Positions 26,073-35,290 are shown, numbered from the stretch's first letter. The stretch: DNA of 64,000 nucleotides from JBEKTW01 sp963727845 (GCA_963727845.1 CAVSHI010000006.1:434001-498000); one strand, 5' to 3'. The notes: generated from the sequence alone by a model not told the origin. Made by a program: numbers and translations.

Positions 26073-26639
26073 GTGATACAGAAAATAGTTAGTGCCTGCG
26101 TCATTGTTGTGCTATCCGTGTTTCTCGCCGGGGCAGTGTACGCGCAATCGCCGAAGATCGGTTATGTCAACTCGGCAAAAATTCTCCAGGAGTATCCTGA
26201 AGCCCAGGACGCGCAGAAGCAGTTGGACGGCGTCGGCAAGCAATGGCAGTCCGAGCTGGAGCAGAAGAGCAAGGACCTGGAGCAGAAATATGAAGAGTTT
26301 CAAAAGAAGGAATCGATGCTCAGCGACCAGGCAAAACGCGACCAGCGGGAAGAGCTGGTGGCGCTCGAACAAAAGGGCGTCCAGTTCCGCCAGGAGAAAT
26401 TTGGCCAGGATGGCGAGCTCGCTCGAATGACGGATTCCTTGCTCGCCCCGATCAAGAAGAAAGTCATGAAAGTCATCGAGGCCGTTGCGAAAAATGAACA
26501 TCTTACGTTTGTTTTCGACCGCAACGAACAGGTTCTGGTCCTTCTGTATGGCGATGCAAAGTACGACTATACGCACGAAGTTATTGATTGGTTGAAGAGG
26601 GGAAAAGGTCTCGAAAAAGAAACTCCAAAAGGCAACTAA
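26073..26639 (+). CDS. OmpH/Skp-family periplasmic chaperone, first copy
   Basis: 188-residue Skp-like chaperone for outer-membrane proteins. A signal peptide (ending YAQS) precedes KIGYVNSAKIL, the family's beta-strand start, and then a long Gln/Glu/Lys coiled coil of about 70 residues forming the tentacle. GTG start with AAGGAA 7 bases upstream. It is directly followed by a second copy; a tandem pair after bamA is typical of Bacteroidota. Confidence 0.92.
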   Translation: MIQKIVSACVIVVLSVFLAGAVYAQSPKIGYVNSAKILQEYPEAQDAQKQLDGVGKQWQSELEQKSKDLEQKYEEFQKKESMLSDQAKRDQREELVALEQKGVQFRQEKFGQDGELARMTDSLLAPIKKKVMKVIEAVAKNEHLTFVFDRNEQVLVLLYGDAKYDYTHEVIDWLKRGKGLEKETPKGN

Positions 26640-26642
26640 AAT

Positions 26643-27173
26643 ATGAAAAGCTTCGCAAGGTACTTACTGGCCGGCGCTCTTGTCATACTCGGTATGAACA
26701 CGATGTCGGCACAACAAAAAATCGGGTGGTTCAATTCTTCATCCATCATGGACCGGCTGCCGGAAGCACAGGATGCCCAGCACCAGCTCGACAACGTCGT
26801 CGCGGAATGGCAGAACCAGCTCGCAAAAATGCAGAATGACTGGCAGAAGAAGTATGAGGAGTACGACAAGAAGAAACTCATTCTCACCGATCAGATGAGG
26901 GCGGAAACGGAGAAGGAGCTGCAGGACATGGACAAGAAGATCGTCGACTTTCGGACGAAGAAATTCGGACAAAACGGCGAATTGTTCATGAAGCAAAATG
27001 AGCTGATGAAGCCCGTGCAGAACAAGATCTTCAAGGTTTTGCAGGACATCGCCAAAGAAGATAACTATGATTATATCTTCGACAAGAGCGGCGAAGTTCT
27101 GCTTATGTACTCGAACGACAAATTCGACCTTACTGAAAAAGTTCTTGAGCGTTTGAAGACATTCACCAAATGA
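26643..27173 (+). CDS. OmpH/Skp-family periplasmic chaperone, second copy
   Basis: 176 residues, a paralogue of the gene just upstream: signal peptide (MSAQQ), KIGWFNSSSIMDRLPEAQDA, then a coiled coil and the same C-terminal YIFDKSGEVLLMYSN strand pair. Three bases separate it from the first copy. The two are similar along their whole length, so an old tandem duplication is likely. Confidence 0.92.
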   Translation: MKSFARYLLAGALVILGMNTMSAQQKIGWFNSSSIMDRLPEAQDAQHQLDNVVAEWQNQLAKMQNDWQKKYEEYDKKKLILTDQMRAETEKELQDMDKKIVDFRTKKFGQNGELFMKQNELMKPVQNKIFKVLQDIAKEDNYDYIFDKSGEVLLMYSNDKFDLTEKVLERLKTFTK

Positions 27174-27174
27174 C

Positions 27175-28242
27175 ATGAAGCTGAGTGAAGTCGCCGGCAT
27201 TGTGCACGGCAAGGTGGAGGGCAACGGCGATCCTGAGATTGAACGACTGTCCAAGATCGAAGAAGCCGGCACGGGCGATATTACTTTCCTGGCAAATCCC
27301 AGGTACTCGAAGTATCTCGCGACTACTTCCGCCTCCGCTGTTCTTGTGACTCGCGATTCCGTCTTTCGTGAGCTTGCGTTACGGACTTCGCCGGTTCATC
27401 TCGTCAGGGTTGACGACCCGTATCTCGCCTTTCTGAAGCTCATCGATATGTTCCACCCGCCGGCAGAGCCGTTGGCCTGCGGCGTTCATCCGACGGCGGT
27501 CGTTGCAGAGAGTGCCACTCTCGGGCACGGCGTGGCGATTGGGGCCCACGTCCATGTGGGGAAACGATGCAAGCTCGGCGACAATGTGGCCCTGCATCCC
27601 GGAGTAGTTTTGTACGATGATGTGGAGGTTGGAAGTGATTCGCTGCTGTATGCCAACGTGACCATCCGGGACCGGTGCCGGGTCGGGAAGAGAGCTATCG
27701 TCCATTCCGGTACAGTCATCGGCAGCGACGGGTTCGGGTTTGCTCCGAATCAGGACGGCACGTTTGAGAAAATCCCGCAGCGCGGAATCGTGGTCGTCGA
27801 GGATGATGTTGAAATTGGCGCTAATTGCGCGATCGACCGCGCCACCATCGGTGAAACCCGGATCAGGAAGGGCGTGAAGCTCGACAATCTTATTCAGGTC
27901 GCCCACAATGTTATTATCTCCGAAGATACCGTAATCGCGGCGCAAACGGGGATCTCCGGCAGTGCGAAAATCGGTAAGAATTGCGTGATCGGGGGACAGG
28001 TCGGTATCTCAGGACATCTCCAGGTTGCAGACCGCACAACCATCGGCGCCCAATCCGGGATCTCAAAAACTCTGGCGGAACCCGGGAAAACGTATTTTGC
28101 CACCCCTGCGAAGGAAATCCATCAGGCGCGACGGATGGAAGGCGCTCTGCGTCAGCTCCCGGAGCTTCTTGTCGAGATTCGCGATCTGAAAAAACGTCTT
28201 GAGGAACTCGAGGCGCAAATCCACGAACATAAACCTGTTTGA
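27175..28242 (+). CDS. lpxD: UDP-3-O-acylglucosamine N-acyltransferase
   Basis: 355 residues. Third step of lipid A synthesis: N-acylation of UDP-3-O-acyl-glucosamine. An N-terminal uridine-binding domain (FLANPRYSKYL) is followed by hexapeptide repeats forming a left-handed beta-helix; the catalytic His is in QVAHNVII. A C-terminal helix (RQLPELLVEIRDLKKRLEEL) closes the trimer. The ATG lies one base after the ompH stop. Confidence 0.96.
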   Translation: MKLSEVAGIVHGKVEGNGDPEIERLSKIEEAGTGDITFLANPRYSKYLATTSASAVLVTRDSVFRELALRTSPVHLVRVDDPYLAFLKLIDMFHPPAEPLACGVHPTAVVAESATLGHGVAIGAHVHVGKRCKLGDNVALHPGVVLYDDVEVGSDSLLYANVTIRDRCRVGKRAIVHSGTVIGSDGFGFAPNQDGTFEKIPQRGIVVVEDDVEIGANCAIDRATIGETRIRKGVKLDNLIQVAHNVIISEDTVIAAQTGISGSAKIGKNCVIGGQVGISGHLQVADRTTIGAQSGISKTLAEPGKTYFATPAKEIHQARRMEGALRQLPELLVEIRDLKKRLEELEAQIHEHKPV

Positions 28243-28260
28243 ATAGAAGAAGGGGACCTT

Positions 28261-29724
28261 ATGCTTGTACAGCAGCGGACCATCAAGCGGCCGGTATCCG
28301 TGAACGGCGTCGGCCTGCACACGGGTGTGACGACGAAAATGACGTTCAAACCCGCCCCTGTCGGCTACGGCATCAAATTCCGGCGTACTGATTTCCCCGA
28401 CCCGCAGGAGATACCTGCGCTGGTCGACCTTGTCGACGAGGTTGCACGGGGGACGACGCTCCGCCTCGGTGAGGCAAAAGTGCACACGGTCGAACACGTC
28501 CTGGCCGCCATCGTCGGCCTCCAGATCGATAACATCATCATCGAGCTCGACAATATCGAGCCGCCGATCTGCGACGGCAGCTCGAAAGATTTCGTTGACG
28601 CACTTCTCAAGGCGGATTTTGAAACGCAGAACGCTCCCAAGGATTACCTGATCATCGACCAGACGGTCCGCTACACCGACGAAAAGAACGGTGTCGACAT
28701 CGTAGCCCTGCCGACCGACGATTACCGCATTACCGTCATGATCGATTATCAAAACCCCGCGCTCGGAAGCCAGCATACCGGGCTCTTTAATCTCGAGAAA
28801 GAGTTTGTCGATGAATTCTCCTCCGCCCGGACGTTCTGCTTTCTTCATGAAGTCGAGTCGCTCCACGCCCAGGGACTCATCCGTGGCGGCACTCTCGACA
28901 ACGCGATCGTGATCGTCGACCAGGACATTCCCGATGACAGGATCGAGCGCATCACCAAGAAGCTCGGCATTACCGAGGCCGTCATGATGGGAAAGAGCGG
29001 AATCCTGAACAACCGGCCGCTCCGATTCAAGAACGAGCCTGCCCGGCATAAACTTCTGGACGTGATGGGCGACCTGGCGTTGATCGGTGTTCCGTTCAAA
29101 GCGCAAATCCTCGCCGCGCGCCCGGGCCACGCAAGCAACGTTGAGTTCGCGAAGAAAATTCGCAAGCTCTATCTCCAGAAGAAGCTCGTGAAGAAATTTC
29201 AGTTCGAAAAACTTGAAGGAGTTGTCTTCGACATCAACGCCCTTCAGAAAATTCTCCCGCACCGGTATCCTTTCCTTCTCGTCGATAAGATCGTCGATTT
29301 CGCACTCGATGAAAAAATCGTGGGGGTGAAAAATGTGACGCACGATGAATGGTTTTTCCAGGGACATTTTCCAGGAAGACCGGTGATGCCCGGGGTGCTC
29401 ATCGTCGAGGCGATGGCGCAGACCGGGGGTGTGCTTCTTCTGAACGGAGTCGAGAATCCGGACGGGAAACTGGCCATGTTCACGAGTATCAATAATGCGA
29501 AATTCAGGAAGCCCGTCATTCCCGGCGACCAGCTGGTGATGGAAGTTGTCATGCTGGCCCGGCGTGCCAGGTTGGCCCAGATGCATGGCAAAGCTTTCGT
29601 CAATGGCGCCCTTGTTGCGGAAGCTGACCTCAGCGCCGCGATTGTCGACCGCGATAACGGAACCCCCCAGCCGGGAGAATCGCAACGGCTTCAATCTCAG
29701 AAACAACCGGCCTCGGATTTATAA
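28261..29724 (+). CDS. lpxC/fabZ: Bifunctional UDP-3-O-acyl-GlcNAc deacetylase / 3-hydroxyacyl-ACP dehydratase
   Basis: 487-residue fusion. Residues 1 to about 325 are LpxC, the zinc deacetylase committing to lipid A, with VEHVLAAIVG, the PPICDGSS motif and KLLDVMGDLALIG providing metal ligands. From about residue 328 a complete FabZ follows (ILPHRYPFLLVD, HFPGRPVMPGVLIVEAMAQ), carrying its catalytic His and Glu. The fusion is a hallmark of Bacteroidota and Chlorobi. It sits 18 bases after lpxD. Confidence 0.96.
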   Translation: MLVQQRTIKRPVSVNGVGLHTGVTTKMTFKPAPVGYGIKFRRTDFPDPQEIPALVDLVDEVARGTTLRLGEAKVHTVEHVLAAIVGLQIDNIIIELDNIEPPICDGSSKDFVDALLKADFETQNAPKDYLIIDQTVRYTDEKNGVDIVALPTDDYRITVMIDYQNPALGSQHTGLFNLEKEFVDEFSSARTFCFLHEVESLHAQGLIRGGTLDNAIVIVDQDIPDDRIERITKKLGITEAVMMGKSGILNNRPLRFKNEPARHKLLDVMGDLALIGVPFKAQILAARPGHASNVEFAKKIRKLYLQKKLVKKFQFEKLEGVVFDINALQKILPHRYPFLLVDKIVDFALDEKIVGVKNVTHDEWFFQGHFPGRPVMPGVLIVEAMAQTGGVLLLNGVENPDGKLAMFTSINNAKFRKPVIPGDQLVMEVVMLARRARLAQMHGKAFVNGALVAEADLSAAIVDRDNGTPQPGESQRLQSQKQPASDL

Positions 29725-29742
29725 CATCACACAAGCATCGCT

Positions 29743-30528
29743 ATGAGCATTTCCATCGATCCTCTTGCCTCAGTAAGTCCGAAAGCCCAGCTGGGCGATA
29801 ACGTCGGCGTCGGTCCGTTTGCCGTCATTGAAGAGAATGTTGTGATCGGACACGACACGCATATCGGGTCGCACGCGCTGATCGCCAGCGGGAGTCGTAT
29901 CGGGAAGGAGTGCCGCATTCATCACGGCGCGGTTGTCGGAACCATCCCCCAGGATTTAAAATTCCACGGCGAGGAGTCGACTCTCGAGATCGGCGACCAT
30001 ACGACTGTTCGGGAGTATGTAACGCTCAATCGCGGGACCAGCGTGCGGGGGAAAACGACGATCGGGCACCACTGCTTTATCATGGCCTATGCGCATGTTG
30101 CCCATGATTGCTCGATCGGGAACCATGTTATTCTCGTCAATGCCGTGAATATGGCAGGCCATGTTGTGATCGAAGACTACGTTGTCGTGGGCGGAATGGT
30201 ACCGATCCATCAATTTGTTCGTGTCGGCTGCCATGCCATGGTGGGCGGGGGTTACAGGGTACCGAAGGATGTCCCGCCCTACGTCCTCGCAGGCCAGGAG
30301 CCGCTCGTGTACCAGGGTTTGAATATGGTGGGTTTACGGCGCCGCAATTTTCCCGCGGATGTTCTCAGCAATATCGAGGCGGCCTACCGGTGTATTTACC
30401 ATGAAAATCTCAACGTGAGTCAGGCGCTCGCGAAGATCAGGGCGGAGCTTCCAATGACGGAGGAGGTAACGCGGATCGTCGATTTCATTGAACGGAGTAA
30501 CCGCGGAATTATCTGGTTCAAGAAATGA
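29743..30528 (+). CDS. lpxA: UDP-N-acetylglucosamine O-acyltransferase
   Basis: 261-residue trimeric left-handed beta-helix enzyme, first step of lipid A synthesis. Hexapeptide repeats run from about residue 12 to 185; the catalytic His is expected in AYAHVAHDCSIGNH, and HQFVRVG plus MVGGGYRV are family motifs. A C-terminal helical domain follows. Its stop overlaps the next gene's ATG by 4 bases. Confidence 0.96.
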   Translation: MSISIDPLASVSPKAQLGDNVGVGPFAVIEENVVIGHDTHIGSHALIASGSRIGKECRIHHGAVVGTIPQDLKFHGEESTLEIGDHTTVREYVTLNRGTSVRGKTTIGHHCFIMAYAHVAHDCSIGNHVILVNAVNMAGHVVIEDYVVVGGMVPIHQFVRVGCHAMVGGGYRVPKDVPPYVLAGQEPLVYQGLNMVGLRRRNFPADVLSNIEAAYRCIYHENLNVSQALAKIRAELPMTEEVTRIVDFIERSNRGIIWFKK

Positions 30529-31295
30529 TGTGGGATTTCCTGAACACGGGCTTTCACACGGGCGCGTTCAACATGGATCTCGATCAATCGCTCGCGGACA
30601 AACTACTCGGAGGCGAAGGAAACCCCACGCTGCGCCTCTATGGATGGAATCCACCGGCGATTTCCATCGGGTACAATCAATCCATGGATGACTTCGACAT
30701 GCGAAAACTGCGTGAGGCGGGTGTCGACATCGTGCGGCGCCCGACGGGCGGTCGTGCGATTTTGCATGCCCATGAGCTCACCTACAGCGTAGTATTGAAA
30801 ACGGGAAATCGCACGCTGCGTGAAATATACCGCTGGATCAACGAAGCGCTCCTGCGCGGACTTCACGTGCTCGGCATAGATGCGCAGCTCGTCGATGCGT
30901 CCTCAAGCGTCGACGCGATGTACCGCAGTCCTTCCTCGATACCTTGTTTTGCCAGTTCTTCGAAAAGCGAGATTCAGTTTAAGGGGCGAAAACTCCTCGG
31001 GAGCGCCCAACGGCGCTACACCGACGTTGTCCTCCAGCACGGCTCGTTTCTTCTGGGTCCGCAGCACCGCAGATTGATGGAATTCCTCTCCCGTCCGCCC
31101 GAGCGGCAGGCGGAGGAATCGCTGAGCGCACGGGCGATTGATGCAGAAACGATCCTGGGGAGACACGTCACCTTCGAGGAAGCCGCCGCTGCGGTGAAAC
31201 TCGGATTCGAACGATCTCCCGGTATTGAATTTTCACAAGAGTGCGGGCATGTGTCGGAAAAAAGCCCGGCCGTGCTTCAACCTTCGATTCACTAA
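30525..31295 (+). CDS. Lipoate-protein ligase A / LipM-type octanoyltransferase family
   Basis: 256-residue biotin/lipoate A-B ligase fold. Family motifs are present: RLYGWNPPAISIGYNQ, RRPTGGRAILH and FKGRKLLGSAQRR with the conserved Lys. A Cys in SSIPCFASSS occupies the place where LipM octanoyltransferases have their nucleophile, so octanoyl transfer to GcvH or lipoyl domains is more likely than ATP-dependent lipoate ligation. It overlaps lpxA by 4 bases, an odd companion for a lipid A gene; both use acyl-ACP, which may be the link. Confidence 0.82.
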   Translation: MMWDFLNTGFHTGAFNMDLDQSLADKLLGGEGNPTLRLYGWNPPAISIGYNQSMDDFDMRKLREAGVDIVRRPTGGRAILHAHELTYSVVLKTGNRTLREIYRWINEALLRGLHVLGIDAQLVDASSSVDAMYRSPSSIPCFASSSKSEIQFKGRKLLGSAQRRYTDVVLQHGSFLLGPQHRRLMEFLSRPPERQAEESLSARAIDAETILGRHVTFEEAAAAVKLGFERSPGIEFSQECGHVSEKSPAVLQPSIH

Positions 31296-31314
31296 CATCC
31301 AAATCGACTTTCCT

Positions 31315-32163
31315 ATGAAAAATTCGCAGGGATCCAGATCACAGAAGGCAACCGCTCCGGTGAAGCCGCGCGTCGTCACGACGAAGACGGTGATGATGAT
31401 GAAGAAGACCGGCGAGAAAATTGCGATGCTGACCGCATACGATTTTCTTGTGGCAAAGAATCTCGACGAAGTGGGAGTCGACATCATTCTCGTCGGCGAC
31501 TCGCTAGGGAATGTGGTCCAGGGGTATGAGACAACTCTGCCCGTCACGGTCGACGATATGATCTATCATGCAAAGGCGGTCAAGCGTGCCGTAAAGAATG
31601 CTCTCATCGTGGTCGACATGCCGTTCATGTCGTTCCAGACAAGCATCGATGATGCCGTGCGTAACGCCGGGAGAATCATGAAAGAAGTCGGCGTCGGGGC
31701 AGTGAAACTCGAAGGCGGCGCTTATATTGCCGACATCGTCAAGCATCTCGTGAAGATCGGAATTCCCGTCATGGGCCACCTCGGGCTCACGCCGCAGGCC
31801 ATCAACAAGTTTGGAACGTACGAAGTGCGCGCTCAGTCTCCCATTGAAGCCAAAGAACTGATCAACGATGCGAAAGTTCTCGCCGACGCGGGCATGTTTG
31901 CCGTTGTGCTGGAAAAAATCCCTGCAGCGCTTGCTAAAAAAGTCACTGAGTCCATTCCCATCCCAACCATCGGTATCGGCGCAGGGCCTTCGTGCGACGG
32001 GCAGGTGCTCGTGGTGTACGATATGCTCGGGTTGACCGAAGAATTCAAGCCCCGCTTCGTCCGGCGATACTCGGAACTCGGCCAAACGATGCGGGACGCT
32101 TTCCGGAAGTACATCGGCGACGTGAAGACGAAGAATTTTCCGTCGGGTAAGGAAAGCTACTGA
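31315..32163 (+). CDS. panB: Ketopantoate hydroxymethyltransferase
   Basis: 282 residues. Adds a hydroxymethyl group to alpha-ketoisovalerate in pantothenate/CoA synthesis. TIM-barrel motifs: MLTAYDF, GDSLGNVVQGYETTLPVT, DMPFMSFQ, KLEGG and IGIGAGPSCDGQVLV. The ATG at 31315 is chosen because the longer frame would run into the preceding gene. A basic N-terminal tail of about 20 residues (SQGSRSQKATAPVKPRVV) precedes the domain. Nineteen bases follow the lipoyl-transfer gene. Confidence 0.95.
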   Translation: MKNSQGSRSQKATAPVKPRVVTTKTVMMMKKTGEKIAMLTAYDFLVAKNLDEVGVDIILVGDSLGNVVQGYETTLPVTVDDMIYHAKAVKRAVKNALIVVDMPFMSFQTSIDDAVRNAGRIMKEVGVGAVKLEGGAYIADIVKHLVKIGIPVMGHLGLTPQAINKFGTYEVRAQSPIEAKELINDAKVLADAGMFAVVLEKIPAALAKKVTESIPIPTIGIGAGPSCDGQVLVVYDMLGLTEEFKPRFVRRYSELGQTMRDAFRKYIGDVKTKNFPSGKESY

Positions 32164-32318
32164 TGAATAAATTTCGGATCGCAGATTGGCGATTGGGGAT
32201 TGTTGGAGCGAAGCGGAAATCCCGCACGGAGTGCGAGAAGGATCTGAGATTGCGGATTTGTGATTGGGGATTGCGGATGTTGTTCGGCTGTTGGAATCTG
32301 AATTTTTTCCCTTCGTGA
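32164..32318. repeat. GGATT-type degenerate array between panB and surE
   Basis: Contains GGATTGCGGATG, GATTGGGGATT and GATTGCGGATT words, the reverse complement of the AATCC arrays at 10250-10503, around a short palindrome (CGCACGGAGTGCG). No gene. Confidence 0.65.
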
Positions 32319-33104
32319 ATGAAGCGTACATCAAGATCTCCCCGGATTCTTGTTTGCAATGATGACGGTATCGACGCACCCGGCATCTACGCACTGGTGC
32401 ACGAGCTGAAAAAGCTCGGCACGGTTACGGTCGTCGCTCCGGACAAACAGCAGAGTGCCGTCGGGCATGCCATCACGATGAATTACCCGCTGCGCGTGAG
32501 CAAGTTTGTCAAGAACGGAAAATTCTTTGGTTATGCCGTTGAGGGTACACCCGCAGACTGCGTAAAACTTGCCGCCCATACGCTCCTTTCGGAAGAACCG
32601 GATATCCTGGTCTCCGGAATCAATCTCGGCTCGAATACGGCGATCAATATCATTTATTCGGGAACGGTGTCTGCTGCAACTGAGGGAACTGTCCTCGGTA
32701 TCCCGTCCATCGCGATCTCGCTGACGACCTACGACAAACCCGATTTCCGCTTCGCGGCAAAGTTTGCCCGCAAGCTGGCGGCATTCATCCTGAAAAAAGG
32801 CCTTCCGAAGGCAACCCTGCTCAACGTGAACGTCCCTCCGGTGAAAGAAAAAGAAATTCGCGGTGTTCGCGTAACACGACAGGGGAAAACGAGGTGGGCC
32901 GACACGTTCGATGTTCGCCGCGACCCGACAAACAAAGAGTACTATTGGTTGACGGGCAAGCTTGAGATCGTCGACTACTCGGAGGATACCGACCAGATTG
33001 CCGTGATGAATAACTACATTTCAGTTTCGCCCATCCAGTATGACCTCACGGATTACAAATCGCTCAAAGAAATGCGCAGGTGGGATGTTGACGCGCTTCT
33101 TTGA
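32319..33104 (+). CDS. surE: 5'/3'-nucleotidase SurE
   Basis: 261-residue metal-dependent phosphatase acting on nucleoside monophosphates. The N-terminal metal site is VCNDDGIDAPG, and SGINLGSNTAI and SGTVSAATEG complete the active site. Length and order of motifs match SurE. An alternative use as a polyphosphate exonuclease exists in the family. It is separated from panB by the repeat array. Confidence 0.95.
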   Translation: MKRTSRSPRILVCNDDGIDAPGIYALVHELKKLGTVTVVAPDKQQSAVGHAITMNYPLRVSKFVKNGKFFGYAVEGTPADCVKLAAHTLLSEEPDILVSGINLGSNTAINIIYSGTVSAATEGTVLGIPSIAISLTTYDKPDFRFAAKFARKLAAFILKKGLPKATLLNVNVPPVKEKEIRGVRVTRQGKTRWADTFDVRRDPTNKEYYWLTGKLEIVDYSEDTDQIAVMNNYISVSPIQYDLTDYKSLKEMRRWDVDALL

Positions 33105-33208
33105 CCGGCTAAAAGCTTGGTGTATCTGCGTTTTGCGCTTCCACCGATTGCAATAACGCATCGCATTTTTTCCATACACTAGATCGAGCAAAGATCCAGG
33201 TCGTTGTC

Positions 33209-34618
33209 ATGAGAAAATCAGTCACAGAATCGACCGTACTGTTCATAAGCGTCATCAAGTGGGTTTTTCTTGCGACAATTGCGGGGTTGATTGTCGGCGG
33301 AGCTGTGTCTCTCTTTCTCAAACTTTTAACCTGGAGCACCGGACTTAGTTCGCAAGTCCCTCAGTTCTTCTGGTTCCTTCCTGTTTCCCTCTTCGTGAGT
33401 TCGCTTCTAGTCAAATACCTCGCCCCTGACGCAGAAGGACACGGCACAGAAAAAGTCATCGAAGCCATTCACAAAAGAGCTGGAAAGATTCCCGTTCTCG
33501 TGGTTCCCGTCAAGCTTGTCGCGACGATCATTACGCTGGCGACGGGCGGTTCGGCCGGCAAGGAAGGTCCGTGTGCACAGATAGGCGCAGGACTCACATC
33601 GCTCTTCAGTGATCTCCTCAAGTTCGATGACCATGATCGTAAGAAAATGGTGATCTGTGGGATCAGCGCCGGGTTTGCTTCGGTTTTTGGAACGCCGATT
33701 GCGGGTTCGATCTTCGGCGTCGAAGTTCTGTTTGTGGGGGCGATAATGTACGACGTTCTGCTGCCGTCGTTTATCGCCGGGATCATGGCCTATCAAGTAT
33801 CGTCATCCTTTGGCATCACGTACTTCCACGAAGCAGTAAGCATACTGCCGGTTTTCTCGGAAGCATTCCTGATCAAGGTTTTGGTCTCCGGCCTTTTCTT
33901 CGGGGTCTGTTCGATCTACCTTATCGAAGTCCTCAAGTGGGGTGAGAAAATTTCGAAGCGAATTCAACTGTGGGTGCCGCTGAAAGGCATCATAGGAGGC
34001 GCAGCGCTTGTCGCGTTGGCATATATCTTCTCAACGCGCTACCTGGGTCTTGGCCTTGAGACAGTGGAATCGAGTCTGCATGGAAACGGAACCGACTGGT
34101 ACGCATTCCTTGTGAAGCCCTTGTTCACCAGCTTGACGCTGAGCTTTGGCGGAAGCGGTGGAATTGTCACGCCCATTTTCTTCGTGGGCTCAACAGCCGG
34201 AGTGACGTTTGCCCATCTCATGAACTTGAATGCTTCGACATTCGCAGCTATCGGTCTCGTGAGCGTCCTAGCCGGTGCAGCAAATACGCCGATCGCTGCA
34301 AGCATCATGGCGGGCGAGTTGTTCGGACCGGCTATCGCGCCGTATGCGACCCTGGCGTGCGTGGTAAGCTTTCTCATCACCGGGCACAGGAGCGTGTACC
34401 CCTCCCAGGTGCTGTCAATATCAAAATCTCCATCGCTCCGTGTGGAGCTTGGGAGAGAGATCGAGGAAATTCAAACGACATTGAATCTTCGGCAGAAGGG
34501 TTTCATAAGCAGGGTGCTCCGGCTCATCAAGAGAATCGAAGAGACGGTCAGCAGAATTCAACATAGTATTACATCGACTGACGGCACAAATGGTAATAAT
34601 TCCTCGCACGATAAATAA
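33209..34618 (+). CDS. ClC-family chloride channel/antiporter
   Basis: 469-residue membrane protein with about ten hydrophobic segments. The selectivity motifs are present: GKEGPCAQIG with the gating Glu, and GGSGGIVTPIF for the third Cl-binding loop. A conserved mid-protein helix carries SAGFASVFGTPIAG. The C-terminal 60 residues are a hydrophilic amphipathic helix without CBS domains. Whether it is a channel or a proton exchanger cannot be decided here. No strong ribosome-binding site is visible before ATG 33209. Confidence 0.92.
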   Translation: MRKSVTESTVLFISVIKWVFLATIAGLIVGGAVSLFLKLLTWSTGLSSQVPQFFWFLPVSLFVSSLLVKYLAPDAEGHGTEKVIEAIHKRAGKIPVLVVPVKLVATIITLATGGSAGKEGPCAQIGAGLTSLFSDLLKFDDHDRKKMVICGISAGFASVFGTPIAGSIFGVEVLFVGAIMYDVLLPSFIAGIMAYQVSSSFGITYFHEAVSILPVFSEAFLIKVLVSGLFFGVCSIYLIEVLKWGEKISKRIQLWVPLKGIIGGAALVALAYIFSTRYLGLGLETVESSLHGNGTDWYAFLVKPLFTSLTLSFGGSGGIVTPIFFVGSTAGVTFAHLMNLNASTFAAIGLVSVLAGAANTPIAASIMAGELFGPAIAPYATLACVVSFLITGHRSVYPSQVLSISKSPSLRVELGREIEEIQTTLNLRQKGFISRVLRLIKRIEETVSRIQHSITSTDGTNGNNSSHDK

Positions 34619-34763
34619 TCACCGAGGAGATTCACTGCCCACCGCTTCCGAGGGGAGGCTGCGGTAAACGAGGTCAATTCTCAACAAATCTCACCATCAT
34701 CTGGTGGAGTGATAATGATCTAGCGCGATGTTTCGGGAGCACATTGATTGAGTCTTGCGGTCA

Positions 34764-34841
34764 TTAACCCTCACCCCTGTCCCCTCTCCCGCTCCTTCGA
34801 CTTCGCTCAGGACGGGAGAGGGGAATTGAAGGGGAGAGGGT
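34764..34841. repeat. GGGAGAGG palindromic repeat, copy 2
   Basis: Same flanks as 15364-15424 (TTAACCCTCACCCC at the left, GGGGAGAGGGT at the right), but the GCATGC loop is replaced by about 24 bases containing TTCGACTTCGCTCAGGAC. The CCTCTCCC/GGGAGAGG stem is conserved. Confidence 0.8.
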
Positions 34842-34856
34842 AAGGAATGACATGAC

Positions 34857-34924
34857 AATTCCAGACTTCGTCAGACAATCAAGGTAATCCATTAATCATG
34901 TGAATCCTGGTTCAGACACGACTC
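34857..34924 (+). repeat. 68-bp dispersed repeat, copy 1
   Basis: Matches 40853-40920 at 60 of 68 positions in the same orientation. Starts AATTCCAGACTTCGT and ends GGTTCAGACACGACTC. Differences are spread through the middle, so both copies have diverged from a common source. Confidence 0.85.
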
Positions 34925-35290
34925 GGCACGGGATGACGCGGGCGGTGACCTTCACCGCCTACCCCGTCATGCTGACACGCTTTAAGTCAGCGTCTATACG
35001 TTGGCAACGTGGCCAAGTTCAGATCCGGACCAGAGGTATTTCGGGACAACGCTTCGCGTCGGATCCCGACCTAAAGTGAGCGCCTTTGGCGCCATCCCGC
35101 TCCGCGGGACATGTCGGGATGACGCGGGGGTTGGCCTGATCTGCCATCCCAAACACGCCCACCCGTCGTGCCGATATTCTCCTGATCGGCACCTATGCAA
35201 CGCCGGCTCAGACTAGGTCCTGAACAAAAGCGCTTCAGGACGACGGCGGGTTGGCTTATTTGCCGTCCCATCCACACCCTCTCCGTCTTA
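34925..35290. repeat. Dense palindrome cluster with a degenerate ~47-bp direct repeat
   Basis: Contains an interrupted stem around CGGTGA/TCACCG (34930-34968); an outer TCCCGAC/GTCGGGA stem near 35064-35117 enclosing GCGCC-TTT-GGCGC and CCCGC-TCC-GCGGG hairpins; perfect 8-base hairpins at 35168-35192 (GTGCCGAT/ATCGGCAC) and 35217-35241 (GTCCTGAA/TTCAGGAC). The two hairpins are flanked by related units (35121-35167 and 35242-35287), both GACG...GGTTGGC...CCGTC. Confidence 0.65.

Noticed and set aside
28063..29706. Long antisense open frame over lpxC/fabZ
   Set aside because: It mirrors the codon structure of a well-recognised gene on the other strand. The same applies to long antisense frames over ileS (6776-8128), the TPR gene (12805-13992) and fusA (59294-60838).
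34900..34924. AATCCTGGTTCAGAC resembling the 5' end of 16S rRNA
   Set aside because: Only a short word matches, it is part of a 68-bp repeat present twice, and no rRNA sequence follows.
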